A stretch of DNA of 25,712 nt from an uncultured Lachnospiraceae bacterium (lineage in GTDB: Bacteria; Bacillota; Clostridia; Lachnospirales; Lachnospiraceae), in assembly GCA_910583815.1 (NCBI GenBank), contig CAJTZB010000013.1:1-25712 (forward strand), read 5' to 3'. Below the pieces are notes generated by a model, which was not told the origin of the DNA, ran no database searches, and worked only from the letters and a program-made list of their open reading frames with translations. Made by a program: the position numbers and the translations under genes. Positions within the stretch are counted from its first letter, which is position 1. The number at the start of each line of letters is the position of its first letter. Positions 7,685 to 15,204 of this stretch are shown here, piece by piece.

Positions 7685-9424
7685 TTATGTTTCTTCATGC
7701 ATTTTATAAAGCCCGGCATAAATGCCGCCTTTTGCAAGCAGTTCTTCATGTGTCCCGCGCTCTGCAATGCCGTCTTCCGAAAGCACCAGTATATTCTTTG
7801 CATTCCGGATGGTCGTTAAACGATGTGCGATCACAAATGTTGTGCGGTTTTTCGCCAAAGTTTCCAACGACTCCTGTACTACCTTTTCACTTTCATTGTC
7901 AAGCGCCGATGTAGCCTCATCAAAAATCAGAATCGGCGGGTTCTTTAAAAATACGCGTGCAATTGACAGACGCTGCTTCTGTCCGCCAGAAAGCTTCACT
8001 CCGCGCTGCCCTATGTAAGTATTGTAGCCATCCGGCAGCTCCATAATAAACTCATGTGCATTCGCATTTTTTGCTGCTTCCACAATTTCTTCCATAGAGG
8101 CATCCGGCCTTCCGTAGCGGATATTTTCTGCAACGCTTCCAGTAAACAGATAGACGTCCTGCTGCACAATACCAATATTGCTTCTCAAAGAGCGAAGCGT
8201 CACATCACGGATGTCTGTTCCGTCAATTGTGATGCTGCCTTCCGAAACCTCATAAAACCTTGGAATCAGGCTGCAAAGCGTTGTCTTTCCGACACCGGAA
8301 GAACCAACGAGAGCCATGTAGTCGCCTGCCTGTACTTCCAAACTGATGTTGCAGAATACATCGCCCTTTGTCCCATCATACCGAAATGCCACCTGATGGA
8401 ACCCTATGTCTCCCTTTACATTCTTTAAAGCCTTGGCGCCCTTCGTATCCTGAATATCCGGCTCTGTATCCATAATTTCCATAAAACGGTCAAAGCCGGT
8501 GATTCCATTCTGGAACTGCTCCGTAAAATTAATCAGCTTGCGTACCGGCTCAATAATGCTGTTTACATATAACAAAAAAGTAAGCAAATCACTTAACTGG
8601 ATAATCTCTCCTGTAATCATCAAGCTGCCGCCGACAACCACACCTGCACTGATCAAATTTGTAAAAAGCCCCAGCCCTGAATGGAACGTTGCCATCTGCC
8701 AGTAAGCTTTCCTCTTGCTTTCTACAAAATTGCCGTTTCCCTGACGGAACTTTTCTATTTCCATGTCCTCGTTTGCAAACGATTTTACGACACGGATACC
8801 AGATAAATTGTCCTCAATCTGTGCATTGATTTCTGCAATACGCTCACGGTTCCTGCGGAACGCCTTATTCATCTTTGTGCGCATTTTCCATGCAAACAGG
8901 AACATAAACGGCAGAAACAGAAACAAAAGCAGCGTAAGCGGCAGATTGATGCCAACCAAGATTATAAATGCACCAACAAATTTGATAATGGAAATAACAA
9001 TATCTTCCGGACCATGATGGCAAAGCTCCGTAATTTCAAACAGGTCGTTTGTCACGCGTGACATCAGCTGTCCTGTCTTTTGGTTATCATAAAAATTAAA
9101 CGACAGCTTTTGAAAGTGCTCAAAAATATCATTCCGCATATCGTATTCCATTTTGGCACCCATCACATGTCCCTGATAGGAAATGAAAAAATTGCAGAAC
9201 AATTCTAAAAGCGCAAGTCCAAGCATTACAAGCGTGAGCAAGAGGATAATCCGGACCGCTTCGGAAATTTCATAATTTATGAGAATATCATTTGTAATAT
9301 AACGGACAATCAGCGGATAGACAAGCGAAATCGCCGCTGCGCCAAGTGCGCACACCATATCCGCAAAAAACAGTCCCTTATACGGTTTATAATAAGAAAA
9401 AAACTTCTTTAACTTGCGGCTCAT
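7685..9424 (-). CDS. ABC transporter, fused permease and ATPase (half-size exporter)
   Basis: The product is 579 residues from ATG 9424, supported by AAAAGGAG 4-5 nt upstream; an in-frame TTG at 9457 lies in a palindrome and is unlikely. An N-terminal six-helix export domain (residues about 15-300) is followed by the nucleotide-binding domain: Walker A GSSGVGKTT, Q-loop IVQQDVYLF, signature LSGGQKQR, Walker B ILIFDEATSALD and the switch His in IAHRLTTI. This is the MsbA/LmrA-type multidrug or lipid exporter family, working as a dimer at the membrane. No partner half-transporter is adjacent, so a homodimer is likely. The substrate is unknown. It begins 37 nt after pfkA and may be read from the pfkA promoter; a terminator follows it. 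Confidence 0.92.
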   Translation of the reverse strand: MSRKLKKFFSYYKPYKGLFFADMVCALGAAAISLVYPLIVRYITNDILINYEISEAVRIILLLTLVMLGLALLELFCNFFISYQGHVMGAKMEYDMRNDIFEHFQKLSFNFYDNQKTGQLMSRVTNDLFEITELCHHGPEDIVISIIKFVGAFIILVGINLPLTLLLFLFLPFMFLFAWKMRTKMNKAFRRNRERIAEINAQIEDNLSGIRVVKSFANEDMEIEKFRQGNGNFVESKRKAYWQMATFHSGLGLFTNLISAGVVVGGSLMITGEIIQLSDLLTFLLYVNSIIEPVRKLINFTEQFQNGITGFDRFMEIMDTEPDIQDTKGAKALKNVKGDIGFHQVAFRYDGTKGDVFCNISLEVQAGDYMALVGSSGVGKTTLCSLIPRFYEVSEGSITIDGTDIRDVTLRSLRSNIGIVQQDVYLFTGSVAENIRYGRPDASMEEIVEAAKNANAHEFIMELPDGYNTYIGQRGVKLSGGQKQRLSIARVFLKNPPILIFDEATSALDNESEKVVQESLETLAKNRTTFVIAHRLTTIRNAKNILVLSEDGIAERGTHEELLAKGGIYAGLYKMHEET

Positions 9425-9438
9425 AAAACTCCTTTTGC

Positions 9439-9459
9439 AATTGTCACGAAGTGACAATT
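9439..9459. repeat. Perfect inverted repeat between pfkA and the ABC exporter
   Basis: AATTGTCAC (9439-9447) and GTGACAATT (9451-9459) form a 9-bp perfect stem with a 3-nt GAA loop. The T-run after it lies on the plus strand (9458-9463), so as an intrinsic terminator it would stop plus-strand transcription, not pfkA. On the minus strand it could be an RNA hairpin just before the exporter ribosome site, or an operator. Confidence 0.7.
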
Positions 9460-9461
9460 TT

Positions 9462-10457
9462 TTATCTGGACAGCTTCTTCGCCATGTTGACTAAAAATTC
9501 ATCCGGCAGCTTCTCCATTTTAAGTGCTTCCTCAATATCAAAATCCACAAACTTTCCGTTTTTATAAGCCACTACACGGTTTGACTTACCTTCGCACAGA
9601 AGTTCCACTGCCTTTGCTCCCATTGCAGAAGCATATACACGGTCTTTTGCAGTTGGGCTTCCTCCTCTTTGGATATGCCCGACAATAGTTGCTCTTGTTT
9701 CTACTCCGGTAGCCGCCTCAATCCTCTTTGCCATGCCATAGGAATCGCCGACGCCTTCTGCATTGATAATAATATGATGCTTCTTGCCGATTTTTTTCTT
9801 TTCAATAATATTGTCAATCAGCTGCTGCTCATTGTTGTCATAAAACTCCGGAAGCAGAATATCTTCTGCGCCGTTTGCAATGCCGCACCAAAGCGCAATA
9901 TATCCTGCATGCCTTCCCATAACTTCAATGATGCTGCAGCGTTCGTGTGAAGTGGATGTATCACGTACTTTATCAATTGCCTGCATTGCAGTATTTACTG
10001 CAGTGTCAAAGCCAATCGTATATTCGGTGCAGGCAATATCAAGGTCAATCGTTCCCGGAAGTGCAATCGTATTGATGCCGCGCTCTGCAAGTTTCTTTGC
10101 GCCCTGAAAAGAACCATCACCGCCGATAACTACCAGACCGTCAATTCCGTGCTTTTTGCAGATATAGGCACCCTTGTCCTGTCCTTCCTTTGTCATAAAT
10201 TCCGGGCAGCGTGCCGTATAGAGCATTGTACCGCCCCTCTGGATTATGTCTGCAACGCTCTTTGCATTCATATCCATAATATCTTCTTCCAGCAGTCCCG
10301 AATATCCTCTATTAATGCCTTTTACTTTCAGCCCGTTTGCCAATGCAGTACGGACAACTGCACGGATAGCAGCATTCATGCCCGGCGCATCGCCACCACT
10401 TGAAAGGACTCCTATCGTCTCTACTTTTTTTACCTTTGTCTTGTACTTATTAGCCAT
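9462..10457 (-). CDS. pfkA: ATP-dependent 6-phosphofructokinase
   Basis: The 331-residue enzyme phosphorylates fructose 6-phosphate to fructose 1,6-bisphosphate, the committed step of glycolysis. It has the N-terminal GVLSSGGDAPGMNAAIRA loop, GGDGS at 112-116 (the Gly form expected for ATP rather than pyrophosphate use), and the catalytic TIDLD at 136-140 with Asp138. The usual Asn between the aspartates (TIDND) is Leu here. MGRHAGYIA and the substrate-binding VGHIQRGGSP are present. The start at ATG 10457 has GGGAGG 7 nt upstream. It follows dnaE by 98 nt and has its own promoter in that gap. The dnaE-pfkA order is typical of many Firmicutes. Confidence 0.96.
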   Translation of the reverse strand: MANKYKTKVKKVETIGVLSSGGDAPGMNAAIRAVVRTALANGLKVKGINRGYSGLLEEDIMDMNAKSVADIIQRGGTMLYTARCPEFMTKEGQDKGAYICKKHGIDGLVVIGGDGSFQGAKKLAERGINTIALPGTIDLDIACTEYTIGFDTAVNTAMQAIDKVRDTSTSHERCSIIEVMGRHAGYIALWCGIANGAEDILLPEFYDNNEQQLIDNIIEKKKIGKKHHIIINAEGVGDSYGMAKRIEAATGVETRATIVGHIQRGGSPTAKDRVYASAMGAKAVELLCEGKSNRVVAYKNGKFVDFDIEEALKMEKLPDEFLVNMAKKLSR

Positions 10458-10519
10458 TGTATGCCTCCCATCGCCGCACAAACGGCAGCCTTGTTAAATT
10501 TTACACAAATACTGCACTC

Positions 10520-10548
10520 ATTTTATAGCATTTACCCTTGTTTTTCAA
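10520..10548 (-). promoter_or_regulatory. Likely pfkA promoter
   Basis: On the minus strand TTGAAA (10543-10548) is followed after 17 nt by TAAAAT (10520-10525), about 60 nt upstream of the pfkA start codon. An overlapping alternative reads TGCTATAAA, an extended -10. The gap has no clear terminator for dnaE, so read-through from dnaE is also possible. Confidence 0.6.
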
Positions 10549-10555
10549 TAGCAAC

Positions 10556-13500
10556 TTACCTTTTTTTCTCTACAACTTTAATTTGCTCTTCTCCGTATTC
10601 TGATACAAGTAATTTCAGCAGGTCCTCTGTGATGTCCACGCTGCGGTTTTTTGGCAGCCGCTTGACTGCGCGCTCTGCCTCAAGGTAAATACATACCTCA
10701 CTGCTTCCGTCACTTCCTGCAATCAGACGGTACAATGTCTCTTCTGCTGCCAGATATGCTTCTTTTGTCTTAAAGCGGACCCAAAGCTCTCTTGGCAGTT
10801 CTGAAAGCGGCGTCAGTTCCATACAGATCAGCTTTGCCGCCTTATCTTCTTCTGCAGACACCCTTCCGCGCACAAACAGCTTTCCGTCCTCATGGAGCTG
10901 CGTCTTATATTTCTCATAGTCTTTTGGAAAAACAATGACCTCCACTGTCCCAAACAAATCTTCCAATGTAAGGAACGCCATTGTAGCATTGTTTTTTGTC
11001 GTCTTCCTTGTAATTCCGGTAAGCATGCCGCCAATTGTAGCAATTTCCCCATCGCGTACCTTTGTCTCTCCGGTTTCTTCATCCAGCTGGAACGCCAATG
11101 TGTCAGCCGTCGTGTTCCTCTTTAAAAGCGGCATATAACGCTCCAGCGGATGCCCGCTTAAGTAGATACCAAGCACTTCTTTTTCAAAAGCAAGAATTTC
11201 CTCGCTTGTGTATTCCCCAACCTCCGGCAGACGGATTTCAAACTCCTCTTTTTCCTCTTCTCCTGCAAAGTCAAACAGGCTGAGCTGCCCTGCCATGTTC
11301 TTCTTTCTGCCCTGCTGTACATCATCCATGACGCCGGCATACACATGCATCAGCTGCTTTCTCGTCCCCGGAATACTGTCAAAAGCCCCTGCTTTAATCA
11401 GGCTTTCCAACATACGCTTATTAATGTCTTTGTCCGCCATCCGGTCTACAAAATCCTTCAAACCGGTGAATATCCCATTTGCCTCCCGCTCCTTGGTCAG
11501 CGCCGCAATCACAGGACGGCCAATCCCCTTAATTGCCGAAAGACCATAACGGATGCCTGTCCTGCCGACAGAAAAACCGACCTCGCCTTCATTGACATCC
11601 GGCGGAAGCAGTTCAATGCCCATCTGACGGCATGCATAAATATACTCTGATACCTTGCCCGGATTGTCAATCACCGAAGTCATCAGCGCCGCCATAAACT
11701 CTACCGGATGATAGTATTTTAAATATGCCGTCTGATATGATACCACTGCATAACATGCTGCATGTGCTTTATTGAATGCGTATTTTGCAAAATCCGTCAT
11801 TTCATCAAAAATTCTATTTCCGATTTTCTCCGGAATTCCGTTTGCAATACAGCCCTTGACCCCTTCTTCCGCATTTCCGTACACGAAATTCCTGCGTTCT
11901 TTTGCCATGACATCTGCCTTTTTCTTTGACATCGCACGGCGCACCAGGTCGCTCCTCCCATAGCTGTATCCTGCGAGTTCACGCACAATCTGCATTACCT
12001 GCTCCTGATAGACAATACATCCATAGGTCGTGTCCAGAATCGGCATAAGTTCCGGGCAATCATAGGCAATACTGTCCGGTTCCTGCTTTCCTTTGATATA
12101 TTTCGGGATAAATTCCATCGGGCCTGGCCGGTAAAGTGAAATACCCGCAATAATATCTTCTAAATTGGATGGCTTTAATTCTTTCATGAAATTTTTCATT
12201 CCGGTGCTTTCTAACTGAAAAATGCCGTCTGTTTTGCCGGAACCAATCATTTCATAAATGTTCTGGTCATCATAGTCGATTGTTTTAATATTCAGCTTGT
12301 CCGTCTCGCTGCGGTTCTTATTGACGAGGTTCACTGCATTCTGTATAACCGTAAGCGTCCGCAGTCCAAGAAAATCCATCTTTAAAAGCCCAAGCTCTTC
12401 TAATGTCGTCATTGTAAACTGCGTCGTAATCGCATCATCTGCGCCGCGGGAAAGCGGCACATAGTCGTCTGCCGGCGCATTACTGATTACAACGCCCGCT
12501 GCATGCATCGATGTATGGCGCGGCAGGCCTTCAAGCCTTCTTGACATGTCAATCAGAAAGTGTATCTTTTCATCTCCTTCATACAGGTTCCGGAAATCCG
12601 AACTGGACTGCAGCGCCTTATCAATTGTGATTCCAATCTCTCTTGGAACCATCTTGGCAACAGAATCAATCTGGGCATATGGCATATCAAGCGCACGCCC
12701 GACATCCCGGATTACGTTCCGCGCTGCCATTGTGCCAAACGTCACAATCTGCACGACTCTGTCTTTCCCATATTTGTTCACAACATAGTCAATAACCTCC
12801 TGACGCCTCTCGAAGCAGAAATCAATATCAAAATCGGGCATTGATACACGTTCTGGATTCAAAAAGCGCTCAAAAAGCAGCTGATAGCGAATCGGGTCAA
12901 TATCCGTAATTTCCAGCGCATATGCCACGATACTTGCTGCGCCGCTTCCGCGCCCCGGCCCAACCATAATATCATGGTCCTTTGCAAATTTTATAAAATC
13001 CCATACAATCAGGTAGTAATCAACAAAACCCATTGTATGGATTACATTCATCTCATAGTCCAGACGTTCCTGCAGTTCCTTTGTCACAACCGGATAGCGG
13101 CGCTTCATGCCTTCTGCGCAGAGTTTCTGCAAATAGGTCCATGCATCATATCCTTCCGGGACATCAAACTGCGGCAGCTTGTACTGTCCAAATACAATTT
13201 CTACCTGACAGCGCTCTGCAATTTTATGTGTATTTTCCAGCGCTTCCAAAGCATAAGGAAACAGGGTTTTCATTTCTTCCTCGCTCTTTAAGAAGTACTG
13301 CCCCCCCTCATAGCGCATACGGTCTTCGTCATCGACTTTTTTCTGCGTCTGGATACAAAGCAGAATATCATGTGCCTGTGCGTCACTGTCCAGGATATAA
13401 TGCACGTCATTTGTTGCCACAAGCGGAAGCCCGGTCTCTTCATGCATACGCAGCAGCGCCTGATTGACGTCCTTCTGCACCGGAATTCCGTGGTCCTGAA

Positions 13501-14023
13501 GCTCCAAAAAGAAATTTCCATCGCCAAAAATCTCATTTAAACGAAGCGCTGCTTCTTTTCCTTCTTCATAAAAACCGCGCCGCAGATTCGTTGCCACCTC
13601 TCCGGCAAGGCAAGCCGACAATGCAATCAGCCCGCCGGAATACTCGCGCAGCACTTCATAGTCTACCCTTGGCTTATAATAATAACCTTCGGTAAAACCC
13701 TTTGACACAATTTTTATCAGGTTGGAATAGCCCTGATTGTTTTCCGCAAGCAGCACCAAATGGTAATAGCGCTCGTCTGATACTCCGCCTTCCTTTACAA
13801 AACGCGAACCTGGTGCCACATAAATCTCACAGCCAAGGACAGGACGGATTCCTTCTTTTAAACAGGCACGGTAAAAATCAATCACGCCATACATGACACC
13901 GTGGTCAGTAATGGCAAGGCTGTCCATGCCAAGCTCCTTTGCGCGCGCAACGATTTCCTTAATCTTTGCCGAGCCGTCAAGCAAACTGTATTCTGTATGT
14001 ACATGAAGATGTGTAAAGCTCAT
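10556..14023 (-). CDS. dnaE: DNA polymerase III subunit alpha
   Basis: The 1155-residue catalytic subunit has the length usual for the DnaE type. The N-terminal PHP domain begins FTHLHVHTEYSLLDG. The polymerase core has GPGRGSGA at about 355-362 and PDFDIDF at 396-402, whose Asp397 and Asp399 are catalytic metal ligands. The later core has SMHAAGVVI, ALLKMDFLG-type (LLKMDFLGLRTL) and GDIFQ-like (DGIFQLES) segments. A helix-hairpin-helix region and an OB-fold near the C-terminus (GEIATIGGMLTGI onward) follow. AGGAGGA lies 9-11 nt before the ATG at 14023. The region just upstream is the structured element at 14032-14147, which includes this ribosome site and may affect translation. In Firmicutes DnaE works beside PolC in replication and repair. 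Confidence 0.97.
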   Translation of the reverse strand: MSFTHLHVHTEYSLLDGSAKIKEIVARAKELGMDSLAITDHGVMYGVIDFYRACLKEGIRPVLGCEIYVAPGSRFVKEGGVSDERYYHLVLLAENNQGYSNLIKIVSKGFTEGYYYKPRVDYEVLREYSGGLIALSACLAGEVATNLRRGFYEEGKEAALRLNEIFGDGNFFLELQDHGIPVQKDVNQALLRMHEETGLPLVATNDVHYILDSDAQAHDILLCIQTQKKVDDEDRMRYEGGQYFLKSEEEMKTLFPYALEALENTHKIAERCQVEIVFGQYKLPQFDVPEGYDAWTYLQKLCAEGMKRRYPVVTKELQERLDYEMNVIHTMGFVDYYLIVWDFIKFAKDHDIMVGPGRGSGAASIVAYALEITDIDPIRYQLLFERFLNPERVSMPDFDIDFCFERRQEVIDYVVNKYGKDRVVQIVTFGTMAARNVIRDVGRALDMPYAQIDSVAKMVPREIGITIDKALQSSSDFRNLYEGDEKIHFLIDMSRRLEGLPRHTSMHAAGVVISNAPADDYVPLSRGADDAITTQFTMTTLEELGLLKMDFLGLRTLTVIQNAVNLVNKNRSETDKLNIKTIDYDDQNIYEMIGSGKTDGIFQLESTGMKNFMKELKPSNLEDIIAGISLYRPGPMEFIPKYIKGKQEPDSIAYDCPELMPILDTTYGCIVYQEQVMQIVRELAGYSYGRSDLVRRAMSKKKADVMAKERRNFVYGNAEEGVKGCIANGIPEKIGNRIFDEMTDFAKYAFNKAHAACYAVVSYQTAYLKYYHPVEFMAALMTSVIDNPGKVSEYIYACRQMGIELLPPDVNEGEVGFSVGRTGIRYGLSAIKGIGRPVIAALTKEREANGIFTGLKDFVDRMADKDINKRMLESLIKAGAFDSIPGTRKQLMHVYAGVMDDVQQGRKKNMAGQLSLFDFAGEEEKEEFEIRLPEVGEYTSEEILAFEKEVLGIYLSGHPLERYMPLLKRNTTADTLAFQLDEETGETKVRDGEIATIGGMLTGITRKTTKNNATMAFLTLEDLFGTVEVIVFPKDYEKYKTQLHEDGKLFVRGRVSAEEDKAAKLICMELTPLSELPRELWVRFKTKEAYLAAEETLYRLIAGSDGSSEVCIYLEAERAVKRLPKNRSVDITEDLLKLLVSEYGEEQIKVVEKKR

Positions 14024-14031
14024 CCGAAAAG

Positions 14032-14147
14032 TCCTCCTATTTAGAGTTCTGCATTACCTCCGACCGGCACATCGTTACTCTGGCTTGGTTTCTGCCGCTT
14101 TCTGTGCCAGAAACCAAGCTGCGTGCCGCCCGGATTGCTGCTGTTTT
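14032..14147 (-). repeat. Structured leader-like repeat, copy 1 (upstream of dnaE)
   Basis: This is one of two homologous 116-nt elements (the other is at 15057-15172). On the minus strand it starts AAAACAGCA, folds, and ends with AATAGGAGGA, the dnaE ribosome site. The inner hairpin has a perfect 12-bp stem (14083-14094 with 14108-14119) and a 13-nt loop. A flanking stem pairs 14060-14070 with 14123-14133 (9 of 11). The stem sequences differ from copy 2 but pairing is kept; the loop (minus strand CAGAAAGC) and both ends are conserved. It could be an RNA leader or a REP-like dispersed element. Confidence 0.7.
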
Positions 14148-14170
14148 ATTTCCAAAATTTAACTCCCTTT

Positions 14171-14557
14171 TCAAAGAGATGTTTCTCTCATCTTTTCTAT
14201 TAATGCAATATCTTCCAAATCTTTTTCTCTGCCAAGCTTCCTTTTCATCTGTATAAGTCCGTCCACGCACACAGTGGGAATACCACTGATTATTTCTGTC
14301 GTACCCTCAATCCAGTTTTCAAAAATCTCAATATTTTCAGAGTATAAGATTTTTCTGGTTCCGTCTTCACAACGTGAAATTATATAACCCTGCTGCTCCA
14401 ATTTATCAGCCAAGAGCGTACTGCATCCTAAATCAATATCATGTGTTTGAGAGCGAAATCCATGCAGAACCATAGCGCTGCCAGCAACTACCCAGTATTC
14501 CTTTTCAGAAAAAGGAAGTTCCCAAAGCCGTTGAAGCAAAGAATATTTATCAAACAT
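14171..14557 (-). CDS. Small nucleotidyltransferase-fold protein
   Basis: The 128-residue product begins at ATG 14557, which has GGGGGG about 5 nt upstream; an ATG at 14569 lacks a site. It shows the nucleotidyltransferase motif: GS at 26-27 in VVAGSAMVLHG, then HDIDLG with aspartates at 40 and 42. The C-terminal part ends with the KDLEDIALIEKM pattern common in AbiEii-like and related minimal nucleotidyltransferase proteins. Some members of that group are toxins or antitoxins, others have no known role. I see no partner gene beside it, so a toxin-antitoxin assignment is not supported. A carboxylate third Asp is not obvious. It lies between the terminator at 14696-14796 and the dnaE leader, so it may be cotranscribed with dnaE. 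Confidence 0.75.
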   Translation of the reverse strand: MFDKYSLLQRLWELPFSEKEYWVVAGSAMVLHGFRSQTHDIDLGCSTLLADKLEQQGYIISRCEDGTRKILYSENIEIFENWIEGTTEIISGIPTVCVDGLIQMKRKLGREKDLEDIALIEKMRETSL

Positions 14558-14653
14558 ATTGCCCCCCATGTCCTGATTATTTGTGCTTCAAGCAAATTGC
14601 AATACCGTAATTTCCATTTTATGCAGGAAGCAAAGCCAGACAAAAGGCACTGC

Positions 14654-14681
14654 ATACTATGTATAAAAGTTTGTCACTCAA
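14654..14681 (-). promoter_or_regulatory. Possible promoter of the nucleotidyltransferase-dnaE unit
   Basis: On the minus strand TTGAGT (14676-14681) is followed after 16 nt by TAGTAT (14654-14659), about 97 nt before the ATG at 14557. TATACA overlaps the spacer as an alternative -10. Its place just after the terminator of the preceding operon is where a promoter is needed, but the match is modest. Confidence 0.3.
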
Positions 14682-14695
14682 ATTTCATCAAATGA

Positions 14696-14796
14696 CAAAG
14701 AGGCTGTCGCAAAATATGGCTTATATACTATATATGGATGCAGCTATGTGTTCTCCATATCTTATATATAACTGCTATTTTGCGACAGCCCCTTTG
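14696..14796 (-). terminator. Long palindromic terminator/repeat ending the hprK-crh operon (element A)
   Basis: The 21-nt arms at 14696-14716 and 14776-14796 are complementary with one mismatch and contain GGCTGTCGCAAAATA. The 59-nt interior is itself largely self-complementary (ATATGGA/TCCATAT flanked by TATATA runs). It begins directly after the crh-like stop codon, consistent with a terminator, although the downstream T-run (CTCTTTG) is weak. The ends match those of the palindrome at 25450-25561, so it is a member of a dispersed palindromic family. Confidence 0.7.
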
Positions 14797-14797
14797 C

Positions 14798-15049
14798 TTA
14801 GCCAACCAAAAACTTTTCTATTTCATCCATTGCCGCTGCTTCATCGCTTCCGTCGGCTATGGCAGTTACCTTTTCACCCTTCAGAAATTCCAGCGTCATC
14901 ACACCCATGATGCTCTTCGCATTTACCTTTTTATCTGACTGCTCGATATAAATGCTGCTGTCATATCTGCTTGCCACCTGTACCAACATTGCTGCAGGTC
15001 TTGCCTCGGCCTTGGAATAAGCTCCGATTACAATTTCCCTTGTTACCAT
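14798..15049 (-). CDS. crh: Crh-like HPr paralogue lacking the catalytic histidine
   Basis: The 83-residue protein has the full HPr fold length. In HPr the segment GLHARPA carries His15, phosphorylated by PEP and enzyme I. Here the aligned residue is Glu15 (KAEARPAAML), so it cannot act as a sugar-PTS phosphocarrier by that route. The regulatory segment is intact: KKVNAKSIMGVM with Ser46, the HprK target. This matches the logic of Bacillus subtilis Crh, which has Gln15 and Ser46 and works as a cofactor of the repressor CcpA. The locus also matches: rapZ, whiA and this gene lie in a row, as around crh in B. subtilis, and hprK itself is in the same operon. The Crh role is inference. The start has AGGAGGA 7-8 nt upstream, inside the structured element. 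Confidence 0.9.
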   Translation of the reverse strand: MVTREIVIGAYSKAEARPAAMLVQVASRYDSSIYIEQSDKKVNAKSIMGVMTLEFLKGEKVTAIADGSDEAAAMDEIEKFLVG

Positions 15050-15056
15050 ATTACAA

Positions 15057-15172
15057 TCCTCCTATTAATAGTTCCGCAAGAATCCTCCCATCACACATCC
15101 CATGAGATGGATTTGCGGCTGCTTCCTGCTTCCGCAAATTCATCTGTGCGCTTTCCGGATTCTTGCTGTTTT
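15057..15172 (-). repeat. Structured leader-like repeat, copy 2 (upstream of crh)
   Basis: This element is homologous to 14032-14147 and has the same length. On the minus strand it begins AAAACAGCAAGAATCC and ends AATAGGAGGA at the crh ribosome site. The inner stem is 13 bp (15106-15118 with 15132-15144, one G-U), with a 13-nt loop containing CAGGAAGC. A flanking stem pairs 15092-15097 with 15145-15150, and a 10-bp outer stem pairs 15076-15085 with 15157-15166. Between the copies, stems change on both sides together while the loop and ends stay similar. Confidence 0.7.
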
Positions 15173-15197
15173 CCGTCAGTTCCGCAAGAATCCTCCC
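15070..15197 (-). repeat. 20-bp direct repeats flanking most of copy 2
   Basis: AGTTCCGCAAGAATCCTCCC occurs at 15070-15089 and again, identical, at 15178-15197, next to the whiA stop. Both contain GCAAGAATCC, so on the minus strand either can pair with the single GCAAGAATCC tract (plus-strand 15157-15166). Two mutually exclusive 10-bp stems are therefore possible. Confidence 0.75.
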
Positions 15198-15204
15198 CAG
15201 AATC

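Noticed and set aside
9439..9463. Hairpin as the pfkA terminator
   Set aside because: On the minus strand the stem is followed by GCAAAAGG, not Ts. The T-run is on the other strand only.
14037..14270. Open frame of 77 codons on the minus strand upstream of dnaE
   Set aside because: It overlaps the nucleotidyltransferase gene in another frame and then runs through structured repeat copy 1. The equivalent region of copy 2 is read in a different frame relative to the conserved loop, so protein conservation is not supported.
14171..14557. Toxin-antitoxin system built on the nucleotidyltransferase-fold protein
   Set aside because: No partner gene (HEPN or AbiEi-like) lies beside it. The neighbours are dnaE and an operon terminator.
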